64,000 nucleotides of DNA, from assembly GCA_903847605.1 (NCBI GenBank), contig CAINED010000076.1, positions 1-64,000 of the forward strand, written 5' to 3'. This document shows, piece after piece, positions 61,823 through 64,000 of this stretch; position 1 is the first letter of the stretch, and every line of letters begins with the position of its first letter. Under the pieces are notes generated by a model. It was given only the letters and a program-made list of their open reading frames with translations, had not been told where the DNA came from and did not search any database. The DNA is from an uncultured Hyphomicrobiales bacterium. Its GTDB lineage: Bacteria > Pseudomonadota > Alphaproteobacteria > Rhizobiales > Beijerinckiaceae. The position numbers and the translations under genes were made by a program.

Positions 61823-62821
61823 TCAGTTGCCGCGATGCGCATCCCACCACGGACACGCGCCTTCCATCACGTGATGATTGCCGGGCAGCACCTGCACCGG
61901 GCTGCGCATGCCATTGCGGGCGTTTTGCAGAGTCATCTGCCGCGCTTTTTCGCGCAACTCGTCGCTCACCCATGAGCGATCGTGCCCCCAATAGCTCGGG
62001 CCTGCGGGACGATCGCCGGGTGTCCAGGTTGCGGGATCGATCTGTTTCGCGCCCCAGCCATATTCGACCATGAAGCCGGACGGCGACCAGTTGTAGAAAG
62101 ATATCACGTCGTTGCCCGTATGGCGGCCGAGAGTCACGGCGACGCGCCCCTTCTCGCCGAGCGCTATGTCATAGGCCTGACCCACATCGTCCATGCTGAA
62201 GAGTTCCAGCATGAGATGATGCACCTGATCCTTCTCGCCCTGAATCAGCGCAAAGGAATGATGCGACGTGTTGACATGAAAGAAGCAGGCCGGAAACGGC
62301 TGCTCGAAATGATCGCTGACGCCGAAGCCGAGAACATCGCGATAATAGGGAATGGCTTCGCGTACACTCGGCGTGTGTAATACGGCATGGCCGAGGCCGA
62401 TGCCTTGTGTGCGAAAGCCGGAGATGTTCCGCGAAGGCGAAAAAGCATCCGCTGCCATGGCCGGGCCGTGATAGAATTCGACGCGATTGCCGGCGGGATC
62501 AATGGTGTAGATGAGGTCCTTCACCATGCGTTCTTCGGCGAGCGCGCGCGTACCCCTCTCGACCCTGTGCCCCGCACGTTCGATCTGCGCAGCCATGGCG
62601 TCGAGATCGGCAGCGCTGTTCATCTCCCAGCCATAGGCGTTGATCGTGCTTCCGCCGTCGCTCTCGACGAGGATGCGCTGGGCATAATTATCCATGCGGA
62701 AGGCGACGGTGTTCCTCGACCTGTCCACGACCTGAAGGCCGAGAAGCGAGGTGGCGAAGCTGCGCCAGCCGTCGATCTCCTTCGCGCTGACGCGGATATA
62801 ACCGAGCGATGACGGACGCAT
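61823..62821 (-). CDS. Two-domain extradiol ring-cleavage dioxygenase (VOC)
   Basis: 332 residues, two VOC modules as in biphenyl-2,3-diol and catechol 2,3-dioxygenases. Fe(II) ligands in the C-terminal module: His in GLGHAVLHTP, His in VHHLMLELF and Glu in GFMVEYGWG; ICN-type PYYRDVLGFGVSDHF is typical. N-terminal module LGYIRVSAKEIDGWRSF. It would cleave a catechol-type ring, and an FAH-family hydrolase follows upstream on the same strand (62959-63822), a usual pairing for processing ring-fission products. Confidence 0.9.
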   Translation of the reverse strand: MRPSSLGYIRVSAKEIDGWRSFATSLLGLQVVDRSRNTVAFRMDNYAQRILVESDGGSTINAYGWEMNSAADLDAMAAQIERAGHRVERGTRALAEERMVKDLIYTIDPAGNRVEFYHGPAMAADAFSPSRNISGFRTQGIGLGHAVLHTPSVREAIPYYRDVLGFGVSDHFEQPFPACFFHVNTSHHSFALIQGEKDQVHHLMLELFSMDDVGQAYDIALGEKGRVAVTLGRHTGNDVISFYNWSPSGFMVEYGWGAKQIDPATWTPGDRPAGPSYWGHDRSWVSDELREKARQMTLQNARNGMRSPVQVLPGNHHVMEGACPWWDAHRGN

Positions 62822-62843
62822 GAGGGCCTCCCTGTGCAAGGAG

Positions 62844-62953
62844 GTCCCTCGCCCTTCGAGACGCGAGCTTCGCTCGCTCCTCAGGGTGAGGGACCGAATA
62901 GCGCCTCATGCTGAGGAGCAACGCGCAGCGTTGCGTCTCGAAGCACGAGGCGC
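62844..62953. repeat. Two CTGAGGAGC/GCGTCTCGAA palindromes in opposite orientation
   Basis: GTCCCTCGC...GTGAGGGAC at 62844-62894 and GCGCCTCATG...ACGAGGCGC at 62901-62953, each containing the core seen at 46.5 kb (CTGAGGAGC or its complement, and GCGTCTCGAA). They fill the gap between the FAH-family gene and the dioxygenase gene and could partly terminate transcription. Confidence 0.7.
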
Positions 62954-62958
62954 AGTGA

Positions 62959-63822
62959 TTACTTCTCGTTCTTGATCGGCGTGCGCAGCACCCCGACCTT
63001 GTCGATCTCGATTTCGCAGATATCGCCGTCCTTCATCCACAGCGGCGGGTTCTTGCGGCCACCGACGCCGCCGGGCGTACCCGATACGATGACGTCGCCG
63101 GGAACGAGTTCGGTGAAGTTCGAGATAAAGGCGATGAGGCGCGGCACCGAATGAATCATCATCTGCGTGGTCGCGCGCTGCATTTCCTTGCCGTTGAGGC
63201 GCGTGATGAGCGTCAGCACGGTATCGGCGGGCACTTCATCTGTTGTCGTCATCCACGGGCCGAAGGCGCCGGTGGTGGGAAAATTCTTGCCGGTGGTCCA
63301 TTGCGTTGTCGCCCATTGCAGGTCGCGCACGGAACCGTCGTTATAGGGCGCGTAGCCGGCGACGTGATTGTAGGCGTCGGCCTCCTTGATGCGGCGTCCG
63401 CCCTTGCCGATGATGACGGCGATTTCGCCCTCATAGTCGAGATGCGTCGATTCCAGCGGCACCAGCATCGGTTGCAGATGGCCTGCCTGGCTGTTCGGCC
63501 AGCGCACGAAGAGGGCCGGATCTTCGGTCTTCTCGCGATTCGTCTCGACGACGTGATCGGCATAATTGAGGCCGACGCAGATGATCTTTTCCGGATTGGG
63601 AATCACCGGGAGGAATGTGACATCCGATAGCTTGTAGTCGGGTGAGGCGCCTGCGAGCGCCGCCTTCGCCGCAGCATAGCCATTGCCCGCGATCAGCGTT
63701 TTCAGGTCGGGAAAGTCTTTGCCCAGGCGCTTGCCGAGGTCGACGACTCCGTCGGCTCCAGTTGCACCAACCGCCGCGCCCCAGGACGCCTTGCCCGCCA
63801 CACTGAACGACATCAACTTCAT
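62959..63822 (-). CDS. Fumarylacetoacetate hydrolase family protein
   Basis: 287 residues. Catalytic domain start PEKIICVGLNYADHVVET, metal ligands in DYEGEIAVIIGKGGR (E-x-E) and an Asp in YAPYNDGSVRDLQW, late SGTPGGVGGRKNPP and GDICEIEIDKVG. The family includes FAH itself, 2-hydroxyhepta-2,4-diene-dioate isomerase and acylpyruvases. With the extradiol dioxygenase next door it probably hydrolyses, isomerises or decarboxylates the ring-cleavage product. The 178 bases from its start to the window end hold no recognised feature. Confidence 0.92.
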   Translation of the reverse strand: MKLMSFSVAGKASWGAAVGATGADGVVDLGKRLGKDFPDLKTLIAGNGYAAAKAALAGASPDYKLSDVTFLPVIPNPEKIICVGLNYADHVVETNREKTEDPALFVRWPNSQAGHLQPMLVPLESTHLDYEGEIAVIIGKGGRRIKEADAYNHVAGYAPYNDGSVRDLQWATTQWTTGKNFPTTGAFGPWMTTTDEVPADTVLTLITRLNGKEMQRATTQMMIHSVPRLIAFISNFTELVPGDVIVSGTPGGVGGRKNPPLWMKDGDICEIEIDKVGVLRTPIKNEK

Positions 63823-64000
63823 CGCGTTTCCTCACATTTTCATCGCTTGCGCGCTTCGCGCTGCCGGCGCGGACCATAAGGATACGGTAAAAGGCTTGCA
63901 ACCGAAACGCCGTCGCAGGGTCCGGATGAGTGGGCATGGTTGAACGGCGGGGGCGAGCAGCCTATCATGCAGTTAACGAAGCGGCGGGTCCGCAGAATAA

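Noticed and set aside
40306-63822. Catabolic region as a mobile genomic island
   Set aside because: No integrase, transposase, tRNA edge or direct-repeat boundaries were seen, and base composition looks like the rest.
1-64000. tRNA or rRNA genes
   Set aside because: All gaps are short and none showed a T-loop GTTCRA-type motif in a cloverleaf context or rRNA-like sequence.

Overview
GC-rich chromosomal DNA from an alphaproteobacterium, most likely a member of the Hyphomicrobiales (Rhizobiales). This rests on the gene content (thioester alpha-2-macroglobulin next to pbpC, Bug/TctC binding proteins, OpgH-type glucosyltransferase, NikR) and on several dispersed palindromic repeat families whose look is familiar from that order. 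The placement is inference; no rRNA, tRNA, integrase, transposase, phage gene or CRISPR array was seen. No gene-free stretch exceeds about 240 bases.

Layout. (1) 1-9.1 kb: alpha-2-macroglobulin (5' end outside the window) and pbpC, convergent with a YfhO-type membrane protein. (2) 9.1-15.1 kb: a compact, partly divergent cluster that looks like a small-molecule pathway starting from GTP: GTP cyclohydrolase II with an extra N-terminal domain, a stand-alone RibD-type reductase, cytochrome b561, a SAM methyltransferase, a GT4 glycosyltransferase, a degenerate 6-pyruvoyltetrahydropterin-synthase homologue and an MDR dehydrogenase. This is the best candidate for an undescribed system. (3) 15.2-21.2 kb: an operon of OpgH-like glucosyltransferase, FkbM methyltransferase, unknown exported protein and DUF1624-type acyltransferase with a Cys-rich tail, followed by an unknown anchored protein; it looks like synthesis and decoration of a periplasmic or surface glucan. 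(4) 21.2-32.8 kb: acyl-CoA dehydrogenase and LLM flavin oxidoreductase, an atypical NikR, a LysR regulator, pgi, an ABC-F ATPase, an alpha/beta hydrolase and two Bug-type binding proteins. (5) 33-40.1 kb: MsbA-like exporter, O-antigen-ligase-like protein, arfB, Rieske ferredoxin, CoxG-like protein, and wecC/wecB for ManNAc/ManNAcA synthesis. (6) 40.3-63.8 kb: a catabolic region: ADP-forming acyl-CoA ligase, lone iron-type ABC permease, an enoyl-CoA hydratase close to hydroxycinnamoyl-CoA hydratase/lyase, twin amidohydrolases, Rieske ferredoxin, HSL esterase, nitrilase-family hydrolase, two VOC/extradiol proteins, three SDRs, GFA protein, two NMT1-type binding proteins, a MetE-like protein, an acyl-CoA dehydrogenase/phosphotransferase/DUF6285 cassette, a third Bug protein and a fumarylacetoacetate-hydrolase-family enzyme.

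Region 6 reads as a collection of aromatic or carboxylate degradation modules: CoA activation, hydration/retro-aldol, ring cleavage (extradiol) and C-C hydrolysis (FAH). Its transport parts are incomplete locally: binding proteins lack membrane partners and the one ABC permease lacks ATPase and binding protein. Intergenic palindromes sit at several transcription-unit ends. Divergent promoter regions must lie at 10228-10438, 15080-15152, 23612-23769, 32758-32985 and 55923-56151, but apart from a possible -10 box before nikR no convincing operator was recognised.
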